Part shown: piece by piece, positions 48,607-58,400 of the stretch
How the letters are laid out: every line of letters starts with the position of its first letter
Position numbering within the stretch: position 1 is the first letter of the stretch
Assembly (NCBI RefSeq): GCF_036885605.1
Contig: NZ_CP142523.1
Coordinates: 124,001-188,000 of the forward strand
DNA: 64,000 nucleotides
Origin: Janthinobacterium sp. TB1-E2
GTDB taxonomy: Bacteria; Pseudomonadota; Gammaproteobacteria; Burkholderiales; Burkholderiaceae_D
Direction: 5' to 3'
Made by a program: the position numbers and the translations under genes
The notes under the pieces: generated by a model
What the model was told of the DNA's origin: nothing
The model's database searches: none
The model's input: only the letters and a program-made list of their open reading frames with translations

Positions 48607-48763
48607 TTTCCAGGGGACGCAACGAAAAGTCCTGCTCATGAAGTGTCTTGACTGCAATAGATCAAGCAGAATGGCAAGATGGTAGCTTCATAAAATGACA
48701 ACTGCATGACATGGCATCAGCCCGCACCCCGGCCTGTGTCATCGCCGCGACACATGACCTTGC

Positions 48764-48769
48764 TATGCT
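48764..48769 (+). promoter_or_regulatory. Possible extended -10 promoter of the small secreted protein gene
   Basis: TATGCT is preceded by TGC, giving the extended -10 form TGnTATGCT, 32 bases before the ATG at 48801. No -35 box is evident, as is common for extended -10 promoters. Confidence 0.35.
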
Positions 48770-48800
48770 GGACGCTGATTCCACCGTTCCGGGAGCCGCC

Positions 48801-49178
48801 ATGGCACGCCTGTTCTTGACTGTTTTATTCGCTTGCTTATTCGCTTGCGCCGCCCTGCCCGCGCAGGCGGACGAACACACCGTTGTCGTGAAGGCTCCCG
48901 CGCCGGAGAAGGGCTGCGTGGAGGTGGAAGTCAGTGGCCAGCGCACGCAGTCGATGTCTTGCTTGAATGAAAAATTATTGCCGAATAGCAACACCATGAA
49001 CCGGCAGCCACCCGCCCTGTCCGGCGCGGAAGCGGTCATGCAGCGCCCGTCGAACCAGCTGGGCCTGTACAACCGCGCCGCCCTCGAACACCGCATGGGC
49101 AATGCCTTTGGCAAGTCCGTCACGCCGCAGAGGCCGCCAGCTCCCGCGCCCGCCAGCCCGCTGCTGCCGACGCGCTAG
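48801..49178 (+). CDS. Small secreted protein of unknown function
   Basis: The ATG at 48801 has GGGAG seven bases upstream and starts at a signal peptide ([23 protein letters not shown]). The mature part is about 100 residues, with two cysteines ([16 protein letters not shown]) that could form a disulfide, then a Pro-rich, likely disordered C-terminus. No family is recognised. It is divergent from the STN/sigma/FecR genes, sharing a 194-base region with them, and precedes tex by 94 bases. A link with the signalling module is possible only from position. Confidence 0.65.
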   Translation: MARLFLTVLFACLFACAALPAQADEHTVVVKAPAPEKGCVEVEVSGQRTQSMSCLNEKLLPNSNTMNRQPPALSGAEAVMQRPSNQLGLYNRAALEHRMGNAFGKSVTPQRPPAPAPASPLLPTR

Positions 49179-49272
49179 GCCGCTTGTCAACGCACAGTCC
49201 ATTTGCGCTGTCAAGATTGCGCAATCGCGCCGATTGCGTATCATTCCAGGCTTGATCGCTCTGGAAACAACC

Positions 49273-51621
49273 ATGCTGCCCACTATCGAACAACGCCTTG
49301 CCCTTGAACTTGCCGCCAAACCGGTGCAAGTTGCCGCCGCCATCGAACTGCTCGACGAAGGCGCCACCGTGCCCTTCATCGCCCGTTACCGCAAGGAAGC
49401 GACCGGCGGCCTCGACGATATCCAGCTGCGCCTGCTGGAAGAGCGCTTGCGCTATCTGCGCGAACTGGAAGAGCGGCGCGCCGCCATCGTGGCGTCGATC
49501 ACGGAACAGAACAAGATGACACCCGAGTTGCTCGACGCCGTCATGCACGCGGAAGACAAGACGCGCCTGGAAGATTTGTATTTGCCGTACAAACAGAAGC
49601 GCCGCACGAAGGCGCAGATCGCCATCGAAGCGGGCCTGATGCCGCTGGCCGACAGCTTGCTGGAGAACCCGGAACTGACGCCGGAAACAGAAGCGGGCAA
49701 GTTCCTGCGCGACGCGTTTACGAGTGCCGACGGCAACAACCCGGGCGTGCTTGACACCAAGGCGGCCCTCGACGGCGCGCGCCAGATTTTGATGGAACGT
49801 TTCGCCGAAGATGCGACCCTGCTGCAAACCTTGCGCGAATACGTGCAGGAACACGGCATCGTCGAATCGAAAGTGGTGGAAGGCAAGCAGGACGAAGGCG
49901 AAAAATTCGCCGATTATTTCGATTACTCGGAAACCATCTCGACCGTCCCTTCGCACCGCGCGCTGGCGCTGCTGCGCGGCCGCCGCGAAGGCATCCTCGA
50001 CGTCACCCTGCGCCTGGACACGGAAGCGGAAAAACCGAAATGGGATGCGCCGCACAATCCGTGCGAAGGCCGCATCGCCGCCCGCTTCGGCATCAAGCAA
50101 CAGGGCCGCCCTGCCGACAAATGGCTGGCCGACACGGCGCGCTGGACCTGGCGCGTGAAAAGCTTCATGCATCTGGAAACGGAACTGATGGGCGCGCTGC
50201 GCGAACGCTCGGAACTCGATGCGATCAATGTGTTTGCCACCAATCTGAAGGCGCTGCTGCTGGCCGCGCCGGCCGGCCAGCGCGCCACCATGGGCCTGGA
50301 CCCAGGCTTGCGCACGGGCGTCAAGGTCGCTGTCGTCGATGCCACCGGTAAAGTCGTCGACACGGCCGTGATCTACCCGCACCAGCCGAAGAACGACTGG
50401 GATGGTTCGCTGCACACCTTGGGCCGCCTGGCCGCCAAGCACAATGTGTCGCTCATTTCCATCGGCAACGGCACGGCCTCGCGCGAGACCGATAAACTGG
50501 CGCAGGACCTGATCAAGCAGCATCCGGAAGCGAAGATGACGAAGATCGTCGTCTCGGAAGCGGGCGCGTCGGTGTATTCGGCGTCCGAGTTCGCCTCGAA
50601 AGAATTGCCGGACATGGATGTGTCGCTGCGCGGTGCCGTCTCGATCGCGCGCCGCCTGCAAGACCCGCTGGCCGAACTGGTGAAAATCGACCCGAAATCG
50701 ATCGGCGTGGGCCAGTACCAGCATGACGTAAGCCAAAGCCAGCTGGCCCGCTCGCTCGATGCCGTCGTGGAAGATTGCGTGAACGCCGTCGGCGTGGACG
50801 TCAATACGGCGTCGGCGCCCCTGCTGGCGCGCGTGTCCGGCCTGTCGGCCAGCGTGGCGCAAAGCATCGTCACCTACCGCGACATGAAGGGCGCGTTCAC
50901 TTCGCGCGCAGCCTTGAAAGCCGTGCCGCGCTTGGGAGATAAAACGTATGAGCAGGCGGCCGGCTTCCTGCGCGTGATGGGCGGTGAGAATCCGCTGGAC
51001 GCCTCGGCCGTCCACCCGGAATCGTACCCGCTGGTGGAAAAGATCCTGGCGGACATCAAAAAGGATATCAAGGCCGTCATCGGCGAAACGGCCTTGCTGA
51101 AAACCTTGAGCCCTGCAAAGTACGCGGATGAAACGTTCGGCGTGCCGACCATTTCCGACATCCTGAAGGAACTGGAAAAGCCGGGCCGCGACCCGCGTCC
51201 GGAGTTCACCACCGCCACCTTCAAGGAAGGCGTGGAAGAAATCCGCGACTTGCGCCCGGACATGATTCTCGAAGGCGTGGTCACCAACGTGGCCGCCTTT
51301 GGCGCCTTTGTCGACATCGGCGTGCACCAGGATGGCCTCGTGCACATCTCGGCCCTGTCGAACACGTTCGTGAAAGATCCGCACACGGTGGTCAAGGCTG
51401 GCCAGGTCGTGCGCGTGAAAGTGCTGGAAGTCGACGAGAAGCGCAAGCGCATCGCGCTGACCATGCGTTTGACGGACAGCGCGCCGCAAGCGGGCAGCAA
51501 GCCTGAGCAACGTGGCGACCGCAACGACCGCCGCAGCATGGCGCAGCACCAGTCGCAATCGCGCAACGCGCCCGAGCCGGCCGGCAGCATGGCCGCCGCG
51601 TTCGCCAAGCTGCGCGGCTAA
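49273..51621 (+). CDS. tex: Tex family RNA-binding transcription accessory protein
   Basis: The ATG at 49273 ([17 protein letters not shown]) has GGAA seven bases upstream; a longer in-frame reading is not needed. The 782-residue protein begins with the Tex N-terminal helical domain ([16 protein letters not shown]), followed by the YqgF/RNase H-like domain ([16 protein letters not shown]), helix-hairpin-helix motifs ([16 protein letters not shown]) and a C-terminal S1 domain near 660-730 ([21 protein letters not shown]). Tex is a conserved nucleic-acid-binding protein affecting transcription and stress responses. Confidence 0.96.
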   Translation: MLPTIEQRLALELAAKPVQVAAAIELLDEGATVPFIARYRKEATGGLDDIQLRLLEERLRYLRELEERRAAIVASITEQNKMTPELLDAVMHAEDKTRLEDLYLPYKQKRRTKAQIAIEAGLMPLADSLLENPELTPETEAGKFLRDAFTSADGNNPGVLDTKAALDGARQILMERFAEDATLLQTLREYVQEHGIVESKVVEGKQDEGEKFADYFDYSETISTVPSHRALALLRGRREGILDVTLRLDTEAEKPKWDAPHNPCEGRIAARFGIKQQGRPADKWLADTARWTWRVKSFMHLETELMGALRERSELDAINVFATNLKALLLAAPAGQRATMGLDPGLRTGVKVAVVDATGKVVDTAVIYPHQPKNDWDGSLHTLGRLAAKHNVSLISIGNGTASRETDKLAQDLIKQHPEAKMTKIVVSEAGASVYSASEFASKELPDMDVSLRGAVSIARRLQDPLAELVKIDPKSIGVGQYQHDVSQSQLARSLDAVVEDCVNAVGVDVNTASAPLLARVSGLSASVAQSIVTYRDMKGAFTSRAALKAVPRLGDKTYEQAAGFLRVMGGENPLDASAVHPESYPLVEKILADIKKDIKAVIGETALLKTLSPAKYADETFGVPTISDILKELEKPGRDPRPEFTTATFKEGVEEIRDLRPDMILEGVVTNVAAFGAFVDIGVHQDGLVHISALSNTFVKDPHTVVKAGQVVRVKVLEVDEKRKRIALTMRLTDSAPQAGSKPEQRGDRNDRRSMAQHQSQSRNAPEPAGSMAAAFAKLRG

Positions 51622-51625
51622 GTCC

Positions 51626-52096
51626 ATGGCCGCCAGGCATGATTTCATCATCCTGGCGGTGGACGCCGCCAGCGCGGAGGCGCAGTTGCTGCTCGATGCA
51701 TTGTCGGACGCGCTGCTGCGCATCAATGGCGACAGTGGCCGTTCTTCCTTCGATGTCGAGGCGGCAACGCCGCGCGGCGGCTTTTACCTGGCCCGCGATG
51801 TGGCTGGAGAACTGCTCGGCTGCGCCGCCTTGCGCCCGCTGGGCGAAGCGGACAGCGCCATAGGCGAACTCAAGCGTATGTATGCGCGCCCGGGTTCCGC
51901 TGGCGTGGGCGCGGCCCTGCTGGCCCATGTGGAGGCGCAGGCGCGCCGGCACGGCTACCAGGCCCTGCACCTGTCCACCCGCGTGGCGAATGTCCGCGCC
52001 GTGGCGTTTTATGCCAAACACGGCTATGCACCCGTCATTGCCTGGGGCAAATACGTGGGCGCGGCACAATCGACCTGCCTGGGCAAGACCTTATAA
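51626..52096 (+). CDS. GNAT family N-acetyltransferase
   Basis: This 156-residue protein begins four bases after tex and is probably co-transcribed. GNAT features: GELLGCAALRPLGEADSAIGEL (strands 3-4), KRMYARPGSAGVGAALLAH, the acetyl-CoA pyrophosphate loop (R/Q-x-x-G-x-G/A equivalent), and the C-terminal RVANVRAVAFYAKHGYAP. The substrate cannot be told from sequence. Confidence 0.87.
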   Translation: MAARHDFIILAVDAASAEAQLLLDALSDALLRINGDSGRSSFDVEAATPRGGFYLARDVAGELLGCAALRPLGEADSAIGELKRMYARPGSAGVGAALLAHVEAQARRHGYQALHLSTRVANVRAVAFYAKHGYAPVIAWGKYVGAAQSTCLGKTL

Positions 52097-52201
52097 GCGT
52101 CAACGTGGCTGACTTGCCCAATTTATGACTTGAGCGCATACCCGTGCCGGCGTTTTCTTATAAAATGACGGCATCTATTTATTTACCCATCAGAGGCAGC
52201 T

Positions 52202-52513
52202 ATGAGCGACGTACAAACCTGGATCAAAGAAACCGTGACGAACACGCCAGTCGTGCTGTTCATGAAGGGCACGGCCCAGTTCCCCCAGTGCGGCTTTTCC
52301 GGCCGCGCCATCCAGATCCTGAAAGCGTGCGGCGTGGAAAACATCGCTACAGTCAACGTGCTGGATGACCCGGAAGTTCGCCAGGGTATCAAGGATTACT
52401 CGAACTGGCCGACCATTCCACAGCTGTATGTCAAAGGCGAGTTCATCGGTGGTTCCGATATCATGAATGAAATGTTTGAATCGGGCGAACTGAAGTCCCT
52501 GCTGGATGCCTGA
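52202..52513 (+). CDS. grxD: Monothiol glutaredoxin (CGFS type)
   Basis: This 103-residue protein has the monothiol active site CGFS at residues 30-33 within [15 protein letters not shown], then [15 protein letters not shown] and [19 protein letters not shown], which bind glutathione. CGFS glutaredoxins carry [2Fe-2S] clusters and pair with BolA-type proteins such as the one encoded at 5627-5863. The gene overlaps ubiX by eight bases. Confidence 0.96.
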   Translation: MSDVQTWIKETVTNTPVVLFMKGTAQFPQCGFSGRAIQILKACGVENIATVNVLDDPEVRQGIKDYSNWPTIPQLYVKGEFIGGSDIMNEMFESGELKSLLDA

Positions 52514-53120
52514 TAGCCAAACGCAGCGGCCGCGCCGTATCGTCGTGGCCATCACGGGCGCCACGGGCGCCGTGTATGGCTTGCGGCTGCTGCAATTGCT
52601 GGGCGCCACTCCCGGCGTCGAAACGCATCTGGTCTTGTCGGATGCGGCCGTATTGACCCTGCACCAGGAAACGGGCGTGGGGCGTAAGGAAATCGAAGCG
52701 CAGGCGCACGTGGTGCACAAGCTGCGCGACATCGGCGCCTCTATCGCCAGCGGCTCGTTTCAATCGGATGGCATGGTCGTCGCACCGTGCTCGATGAAGA
52801 CCCTGGCGGCCGTGGCGCATGGCTTGTCGGATAATTTGATCACGCGGGCAGCCGACGTCGTGCTCAAGGAACGCCGCCGCCTGATCCTGATGGTGCGCGA
52901 AACGCCGTTCAACCTGGCGCACCTGCGCAATATGACGGCCGTGACCGAAATGGGCGGCATCATCTTCCCGCCCTTACCGAGCTTTTATCACCACCCGCAG
53001 AGCATCGCGGAGATGGTCGACCATACGGTGGCGCGCGTCATCGACCTGCTCGGCATCGAGCACAGCCTGGCGCCGCGGTGGAATGGTCTTAAGTCCACTC
53101 GTGACACCCCTATTCTGTAG
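52506..53120 (+). CDS. ubiX: Flavin prenyltransferase UbiX
   Basis: This 204-residue protein has the UbiX signature: [17 protein letters not shown] (FMN/phosphate loop), [26 protein letters not shown] and [25 protein letters not shown]. It makes prenylated FMN, the cofactor of UbiD decarboxylases in ubiquinone synthesis. The last ~10 residues ([11 protein letters not shown]) are not typical; the stop falls at the edge of the repetitive region at 53,122, which may have changed the C-terminus. Confidence 0.95.
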   Translation: MPDSQTQRPRRIVVAITGATGAVYGLRLLQLLGATPGVETHLVLSDAAVLTLHQETGVGRKEIEAQAHVVHKLRDIGASIASGSFQSDGMVVAPCSMKTLAAVAHGLSDNLITRAADVVLKERRRLILMVRETPFNLAHLRNMTAVTEMGGIIFPPLPSFYHHPQSIAEMVDHTVARVIDLLGIEHSLAPRWNGLKSTRDTPIL

Positions 53121-53121
53121 T

Positions 53122-53153
53122 TGGCGTCACGATGTAACTCTGGCGTCACGATG
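53122..53153. repeat. Direct repeat just past ubiX
   Basis: TGGCGTCACGATG occurs at 53,122-53,134 and again at 53,141-53,153, immediately after the ubiX stop and at the edge of a large palindrome. It may be a target-site duplication or part of that element. Confidence 0.7.
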
Positions 53154-53269
53154 CCTGACAAAAGCGTAGCGAGCGGAAGGAAGAGGTGGTCGAGAAGCGC
53201 AACCGTACTCTAGTACGGTGAGCATCGCAGGCCGCCTATGCCGACGCGCAGTAGCTTTGGTCAGGCATC
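53150..53269. repeat. Nested palindromic element (candidate MITE or structured RNA)
   Basis: The outer arms GATGCCTGACAAAAGC (53,150-53,165) and GCTTTGGTCAGGCATC (53,254-53,269) are inverted repeats matching at 15 of 16 bases. Near the centre, ACCGTACT and AGTACGGT (53,202-53,219) form a perfect 8-bp stem. The 120-base unit has no ORF of note. Size and symmetry suggest a miniature transposable element or a structured transcript. Confidence 0.65.
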
Positions 53270-53275
53270 CACCGT

Positions 53276-53446
53276 TCAGCGTTTTTCGAACTGCGTGGCA
53301 CTTGCCTGCTTCAAATCCCTGGCTTCTTCAACCATCCTGCGGTGGGCGATCCGTTTGCGCATCACTTCCGCATGTTGCGCGGCAGTCATGGGGGGCACGG
53401 TCATCAAGTCCTTCAGCTGCGCGGTATTGCTGTAGTTACTTTTCAT
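53276..53446 (-). CDS. Possible 56-residue protein
   Basis: This is a short ORF starting MKSNYSNTAQLKDLMTVPP and ending ASATQFEKR. It is charged, probably helical (MTAAQHAEVMRKRIAHRRM), and without signal or membrane segment. Base use is less biased than in the neighbouring genes and the ribosome-binding site is weak. A longer in-frame reading to 53602 has poor coding character. No family recognised. Confidence 0.35.
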   Translation of the reverse strand: MKSNYSNTAQLKDLMTVPPMTAAQHAEVMRKRIAHRRMVEEARDLKQASATQFEKR

Positions 53447-53691
53447 AAGACGGCTCAAATGCTCGGCTCCGTAGTGGATGAACTGGCTGCTTCTGATGTG
53501 ATTATGCGCTGGTATTGGCCGCTGCGCCGCCGCACGCGGGATTATTGTCAAATAATTCCGCTGCAGCGCAACATGCGAGGTCTTATTGTGCGGCAAAATC
53601 ATGTCTCCAGTATGACCTTGCGCAAATAAAAGAACAGGGGGAGCACCGCCAGCGAAAGGCGGACGGCGCCGGCCGGGGATGGCCTGGATGC

Positions 53692-54099
53692 TTACTTTTG
53701 GTAGTTGACTCGTACCAGCATGCGAATAAATTCTCGCGCGATTTGACGATGATGTTCATCTAATCTTTGCAAATCGGCAATTAATTTCACATCAGCGGAC
53801 TCAAAACGCGACAAAGCGCTGCCCGCTTCGCCATTCGGCGTGGCGCTTTCCGGGCCGCCAAAACGCAACCATTCCGCCGGAACGCCCAACCATTGGGCAA
53901 TCATGCGCAATTTCTCTTGCGTCGGAATTGCTTCACCTACTAACCATTTCCTAGCTGCATGCACGGTAATCGGGCGCCCGTCGAAACGGATATTGAATTC
54001 CCGGGCCAGTCTGGTCGGGCTGTCTGGAGAATAATGGGCGTTTTTGAGAGCCAACTGAAGTCGCTGGCTGAAGCTTTCGCGTTCGTTAGAAGAATTCAT
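53692..54099 (-). CDS. XRE-type helix-turn-helix regulator
   Basis: This 135-residue protein has an N-terminal phage-repressor-like DNA-binding domain (SFSQRLQLALKNAHYSPDSP; LAREFNIRFDGRPITVHAARKWLVGEAIPTQEKLRMIAQWL) and a short C-terminal helical part (VKLIADLQRLDEHHRQIAREFIRMLV). It resembles small repressors of prophages and genomic islands. A 20-base palindrome lies 10 bases upstream of its start, as expected for autoregulation. Surrounding DNA is poorer in GC than the rest of the window. Confidence 0.8.
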   Translation of the reverse strand: MNSSNERESFSQRLQLALKNAHYSPDSPTRLAREFNIRFDGRPITVHAARKWLVGEAIPTQEKLRMIAQWLGVPAEWLRFGGPESATPNGEAGSALSRFESADVKLIADLQRLDEHHRQIAREFIRMLVRVNYQK

Positions 54100-54109
54100 A
54101 GGTGTACTA

Positions 54110-54129
54110 TTTCATGTTGTAACATGAAA
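54110..54129 (-). promoter_or_regulatory. Palindromic operator upstream of the XRE regulator
   Basis: TTTCATGTT and AACATGAAA are perfect inverted 9-base arms separated by GT. A related half-site, GTTACATTTGAAA, lies at about 54,158-54,170. Position just before the regulator gene fits an autoregulatory operator. Confidence 0.65.
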
Positions 54130-54687
54130 GTCAGTTTCTTGAATGACCATACAGATTGTTACATTTGAAAAGAGTATCAATTAACAATTAACACTCAAGC
54201 CGGGCTTTTCAGGTCAAAAAGTGGGCCGAATTTTCTCTTGCGATTCTGCGTGGCTTCGGTTCAAATTCGCGGTTAGCCTTGATTTTCGCACTGCAGCACG
54301 ATTCAAAGCCTCGGTTTGGCATTACAACGTACGGTATCGGATAATGCCCTCCTCTACCGATACATGCAATGCCGATGTCATACAATTTCTTGTAGACAAA
54401 GTTTTCAGAAGGGCCATTTTGTTTCCAATATAGAAACGACATGAACAACGTGCTCATAGTGAAACGTTGTTTTTCGATCGTGCCTATTGGAAAGAGTCTG
54501 CGCCTAAAAATTTTACTGCCATCGCAGCGAAAAGAATGTCGCCGTTATGCCAGGAAAGCTCTTTTTGGTGTCATCTTGGCCACCAACTCTCGATCTTAAG
54601 CGCGTTTGTGCAAGAAGAATCAATTTATTTTCAGTAATTGTTGTCTGATTCGCCAAATTCTCCCGTTCACGCCCTCTCTTTTCTTTG
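54130..54687. other. AT-rich, gene-poor stretch
   Basis: This stretch of about 560 bases has visibly lower GC than its surroundings and no confident gene. It contains short ORFs in several frames, of which only the one at 54,209-54,457 (minus) is worth noting. It looks like acquired or decaying DNA between the XRE gene and the liu cluster. Confidence 0.55.
54209..54457 (-). CDS. Doubtful small ORF in the AT-rich stretch
   Basis: This ORF of 82 residues starts MSTLFMSFLYWKQNG and contains YDIGIACIGRGGHYPIPYVV. It has four cysteines and no recognised domain. No clear ribosome-binding site is present. It may be a remnant rather than a working gene. Confidence 0.22.
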   Translation of the reverse strand: MSTLFMSFLYWKQNGPSENFVYKKLYDIGIACIGRGGHYPIPYVVMPNRGFESCCSAKIKANREFEPKPRRIARENSAHFLT

Positions 54688-54715
54688 TTGCAGCACGGGC
54701 AGGGCACGCTACAAT
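54688..54715 (+). promoter_or_regulatory. Promoter of the liuR-like gene
   Basis: TTGCAG (54,688-54,693) and TACAAT (54,710-54,715) are 16 bases apart. The predicted start of transcription falls at the edge of the operator at 54,723-54,738, which would let the regulator repress its own gene. Confidence 0.6.
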
Positions 54716-54722
54716 AGTATTG

Positions 54723-54738
54723 ACGTTGACGTAAACGG
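54723..54738 (+). promoter_or_regulatory. LiuR-type operator, liuR copy
   Basis: ACGTTGACGTAAACGG differs at two positions from the perfect palindrome ACGTTTACGTAAACGT found before the isovaleryl-CoA dehydrogenase gene. It sits just downstream of the liuR promoter. Confidence 0.7.
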
Positions 54739-54820
54739 CACCTTGCCACCATTGCCTCGCAGCACCCATCCACACCCATCCAGTGACCGACCACCCATGC
54801 AACCGACACCGCCCGCATCC

Positions 54821-55225
54821 ATGACGACCTATACGATTACCGAACTGGCGCGGGAATTCGACATCACGGCGCGCGCCATCCGTTTCTATGAAGACCAGGG
54901 CTTGCTCAGCCCGAAACGCGAAGGCGCTGGCGGACGCAGCCGCGTCTACACGCCGCGCGACCGTACCCGCTTGAAACTGACCCTGCGCGGCAAGCGCCTG
55001 GGCCTGGCGTTGTCGGAGATCAAGAGTCTGGTCGACATGTACGAGTCGCCGAAGGACACGCGCGCGCAGATGGACCGCTTCCTGGGCGTGCTGGCGCAGC
55101 ACCGGCAAACCCTGGAGCAGCAGCGCATCGATATCGAAATGGCGCTGGCGGAAATCAGTGCGCATGAAGATGCGTGCGCGCGCATGCTGGCGGACTTGAA
55201 CCTTGATAAGGCGCAAACAAACTAA
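54821..55225 (+). CDS. liuR: MerR-family regulator of branched-chain/acyl-CoA catabolism (LiuR-like)
   Basis: The start at 54821 (MTTYTITELAREFDI) is preferred because LiuR proteins begin this way; an ATG at 54797 would add eight residues. The 134-residue product has the MerR winged helix (TITELAREFDITARAIRFYEDQGLLSP over two elements; GRSRVYTPRDRTRLKL) and a dimerisation coiled coil with LSEIKSLVDMYESPKD. LiuR represses leucine/isovalerate use genes until a pathway CoA intermediate accumulates. It precedes isovaleryl-CoA dehydrogenase, and matching operators lie before both genes. Confidence 0.88.
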   Translation: MTTYTITELAREFDITARAIRFYEDQGLLSPKREGAGGRSRVYTPRDRTRLKLTLRGKRLGLALSEIKSLVDMYESPKDTRAQMDRFLGVLAQHRQTLEQQRIDIEMALAEISAHEDACARMLADLNLDKAQTN

Positions 55226-55274
55226 ATCGATGCGGCGGCGCCTGCCACGCACAGTGCTTTACACGCCTCACTTT

Positions 55275-55306
55275 ACGTTTACGTAAACGTCACAACTGAG
55301 TATCAT
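55275..55306 (+). promoter_or_regulatory. liuA promoter with LiuR-type operator
   Basis: A perfect 16-base palindrome, ACGTTTACGTAAACGT, occupies 55,275-55,290. It overlaps a -35 box TTTACG (55,278-55,283), which is 17 bases from TATCAT (55,301-55,306). The regulator would therefore compete with RNA polymerase. Confidence 0.7.
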
Positions 55307-55362
55307 AGCTTCACTGACCCGGCACCCATGACCGCCACACTTATAACGACGACGAGGACGAC

Positions 55363-56547
55363 ATGCTCCATCTCCCAGGCTTGACCTTTGACCACGGCGA
55401 CGACATCGCCTCCCTGCGCGAAGCGATCCAACAATTTGCCGCCGCCGAAATCGCGCCGCGCGCGGCCGAAATCGACCGTACGGACCAGTTCCCCATGGAC
55501 CTGTGGCGCAAGATGGGCGACATGGGCTTGCTCGGCATCACCGTCAGCGAAGAATACGGCGGCGCCGGCATGGGTTACCTGGCGCACATCATCGCCATGG
55601 AAGAGATCTCGCGCGCCTCGGCTTCCGTCGGCCTGTCCTACGGCGCCCATTCGAACCTGTGCGTCAACCAGATCAAGCGCAACGGCACGGCCGAGCAAAA
55701 AGCCAAGTACCTGCCGAAACTGATCACGGGCGAACACATCGGCGCTCTGGCCATGTCGGAACCGAACGCGGGCTCGGACGTCGTCAGCATGAAGCTGCGC
55801 GCCGACTTCAAGGGCGACCGCTGGGTCTTGAACGGCACCAAGATGTGGATCACCAACGGCCCCGACGCGGACGTGCTGGTGGTGTATGCGAAAAATGACC
55901 TGGAAGCGGGTCCGCGCGGCATGACGGCTTTCCTGATCGAAAAGAATTTCAAGGGCTTTTCCATCGCGCAAAAGCTCGACAAGCTGGGCATGCGCGGCTC
56001 GCACACGGGCGAACTGGTGTTCCAGGATTGCGAAGTGCCGGCCGAAAACGTGCTGGGCGGCCTGGGCAAGGGCGTCAACGTGCTGATGTCGGGCCTCGAT
56101 TTCGAGCGCACCGTGCTGTCCGGCGGCCCGCTGGGCATCATGCAGGCTTGCATGGACCTGGTCGTACCTTACGTGCATGACCGCAAGCAATTCGGCCAGG
56201 CCATCGGTGAATTCCAGTTGATGCAAGGTAAGCTGGCCGATATGTATTCGACCATGATGGCGTGCAAGGCCTATGTCTACGCCGTGGGCCAGGCCTGCGA
56301 CCGCGCCACCACGCCGGAAGCCGTGCGCCAGTTGCGCAAGGATGCGGCCGGCGCCATTCTGTATAGTGCGGAGAAGGCGACCTGGATGGCGGGTGAAGCG
56401 ATCCAGGCCCTGGGCGGCAACGGCTACATCAACGAGTATCCGGCCGGCCGCCTGTGGCGCGATGCCAAGCTGTATGAAATCGGCGCCGGGACCAGCGAAA
56501 TCCGCCGCATGCTGATAGGCCGCGAACTGTTTGCGGAAACCAAGTAA
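55363..56547 (+). CDS. liuA: Isovaleryl-CoA dehydrogenase
   Basis: This 394-residue FAD-dependent acyl-CoA dehydrogenase oxidises isovaleryl-CoA to 3-methylcrotonyl-CoA in leucine breakdown. The family motifs [13 protein letters not shown] and [16 protein letters not shown] are present. The catalytic base of this subgroup is Glu248 in [15 protein letters not shown], and the usual downstream YEGTSE is replaced by [12 protein letters not shown]. Both traits distinguish isovaleryl-CoA dehydrogenase from other members. It is first in the cluster, under the LiuR operator. The other leucine genes (liuB, C, D, E) are not in this window. Confidence 0.95.
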   Translation: MLHLPGLTFDHGDDIASLREAIQQFAAAEIAPRAAEIDRTDQFPMDLWRKMGDMGLLGITVSEEYGGAGMGYLAHIIAMEEISRASASVGLSYGAHSNLCVNQIKRNGTAEQKAKYLPKLITGEHIGALAMSEPNAGSDVVSMKLRADFKGDRWVLNGTKMWITNGPDADVLVVYAKNDLEAGPRGMTAFLIEKNFKGFSIAQKLDKLGMRGSHTGELVFQDCEVPAENVLGGLGKGVNVLMSGLDFERTVLSGGPLGIMQACMDLVVPYVHDRKQFGQAIGEFQLMQGKLADMYSTMMACKAYVYAVGQACDRATTPEAVRQLRKDAAGAILYSAEKATWMAGEAIQALGGNGYINEYPAGRLWRDAKLYEIGAGTSEIRRMLIGRELFAETK

Positions 56548-56600
56548 GCACGGGCGCGCGACGATCGACTGGGTGATGAGCCATTTATGCGAGCACAGAT

Positions 56601-58400
56601 ATGACGCACATTGCCTTCCCCAAATTGCTCTCTTCCCAGATTGCATTCGATATCGCGCGCACCATCCGCGACGGCTTCGACAAGCATTACCGTTTGTTCC
56701 GCGAAACGAGCCAGCAAGCCAAGCAGTATTTCGAGCAAGGCGCCTGGGCCGCGGCGCAGACGGCGGCCCGCGAACGCATCGATTTTTATGACAAACGCGT
56801 GCAGGAATGCGTGCAGATGCTCGAAGATGAGTACGAAGAGTCGGAGTTGAGCGACGAAGTGTGGCGTGAACTGAAGCTGCACTACATCGGCATGCTGACG
56901 GAACACAAGCAGCCGGAACTGGCGGAAACCTTCTTCAATTCCGTCTGCTGCAACATCCTCCACCGCACGTATTTCAATAACGACTATATTTTCGTGCGCC
57001 CTGTCGTTTCCACGGAATACATCGAAACGCAGGATCCCGTCCCCACCTACCGCGTGTATTACCCGGGCCAGGATGGCTTGCGCCATACCCTGACGCGCAT
57101 GGTGAGCAACTTCCAGCTCGACTGCGCATTTGCCAACCTCGAGCGTGACGTGGCCCAGGTGGAAGCGCGGCTGCAGCAGCTGTTCGGCGGCGAGCGGCTC
57201 GAGCCGAACCACCAGATCCAGGTCTTGACCAGCTTGTTCTACCGCAACAAGGGCGCCTATCTGGTCGGCAAGGGCATCAACGGCAACCGCGAATATCCGT
57301 TCGTCGTACCGATCCTGCACAACCGGCACGGCAAGCTCGTGCTCGACACGGTGCTGTTCGAGCACCAGCAGATCGCCGTGCTGTTTTCATTTACGCGCGC
57401 CTATTTCCTGGTCGATATGGAAGTGCCGTCGGCCTATGTGCAATTCCTGCGCAGCTTGCTGCCGCGCAAACCGCGCAGCGAAATCTATACGATATTGGGC
57501 CTGCAGAAACAGGGCAAGACCTTGTTTTACCGCGACTACCTGCAGCATCTGAAACACTCGTCGGACCACTTCGAAAGCGCGCCCGGCATCCGCGGCCTCG
57601 TGATGCTGGTGTTTGCCCTGCCCTCGTTTCCCTATGTTTTCAAGGTGATCAAGGATTTTTTCCCGCCGCCCAAGGAAACCACGCGTGCGCAAGTCCAGCA
57701 AAAGTATTTGCTGGTGAAACACCACGACCGGGTAGGCCGCATGGCCGACACGCTCGAGTATTCCAACGTAGCCTTTCCCCGCGCCCGTTTTGCCGAGGAA
57801 TTGCTGGCCGAGCTGAAACAGTTCGCGCCCTCGCTGATCGAAGAAGACCACGAGCAGATCATCATCCGCCACCTGTACATCGAACGGCGCATGGTGCCGC
57901 TGAACATGTGGCTGAGCAATGCTGAAAAGGACGGCCGCGACGACCTGGTCGAACACGCCATCGTCGAGTACGGCAACGCCATCAAGGAACTCGTGGCGGC
58001 AAATATTTTCCCGGGCGACATGCTGTATAAAAACTTTGGCGTGACCCGTCATCAACGTGTCGTTTTTTACGATTACGATGAAATCGAGTACATCACCGAT
58101 TGCCAGTTCCGCGTCATCCCCGAGGCGCGCACGGAGGAAGAAGAAATGTCGGCCGAACCGTGGTATCCCATCGGCAAGCACGATGTGTTTCCCGAACAAT
58201 TCGGCACCTTCCTGTTGGGCAATCCCCGCATCCGCCGCTATTTCATGCAGCACCATGCCGACCTGCTGACGGCGCAATACTGGCAGGCGCGCAAGCAGCG
58301 CATTGAAGACGGCCATATCGAGGACGTCTTCCCGTATCCGCAGCACCTGCGTTTTTGTATGCAGTCACCCTCCCCACCCTTAACCGGAGATCCAACATGA
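56601..58400 (+). CDS. aceK: Isocitrate dehydrogenase kinase/phosphatase
   Basis: This 599-residue protein matches AceK throughout: N-terminal regulatory helices ([25 protein letters not shown] split by the domain start), the kinase region with [26 protein letters not shown] (ATP site near 325-345), [19 protein letters not shown] and [21 protein letters not shown] with catalytic acidic residues. It phosphorylates or dephosphorylates isocitrate dehydrogenase, switching carbon to the glyoxylate bypass. In E. coli it follows aceBA; here it lies between liuA and a thiolase, and its stop overlaps the thiolase ATG. Confidence 0.96.
   Translation: MTHIAFPKLLSSQIAFDIARTIRDGFDKHYRLFRETSQQAKQYFEQGAWAAAQTAARERIDFYDKRVQECVQMLEDEYEESELSDEVWRELKLHYIGMLTEHKQPELAETFFNSVCCNILHRTYFNNDYIFVRPVVSTEYIETQDPVPTYRVYYPGQDGLRHTLTRMVSNFQLDCAFANLERDVAQVEARLQQLFGGERLEPNHQIQVLTSLFYRNKGAYLVGKGINGNREYPFVVPILHNRHGKLVLDTVLFEHQQIAVLFSFTRAYFLVDMEVPSAYVQFLRSLLPRKPRSEIYTILGLQKQGKTLFYRDYLQHLKHSSDHFESAPGIRGLVMLVFALPSFPYVFKVIKDFFPPPKETTRAQVQQKYLLVKHHDRVGRMADTLEYSNVAFPRARFAEELLAELKQFAPSLIEEDHEQIIIRHLYIERRMVPLNMWLSNAEKDGRDDLVEHAIVEYGNAIKELVAANIFPGDMLYKNFGVTRHQRVVFYDYDEIEYITDCQFRVIPEARTEEEEMSAEPWYPIGKHDVFPEQFGTFLLGNPRIRRYFMQHHADLLTAQYWQARKQRIEDGHIEDVFPYPQHLRFCMQSPSPPLTGDPT

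Noticed and set aside
49120..51726. 868-codon minus-strand frame opposite tex
   Set aside because: Composition typical of a reverse reading; tex itself is strongly supported on the plus strand.
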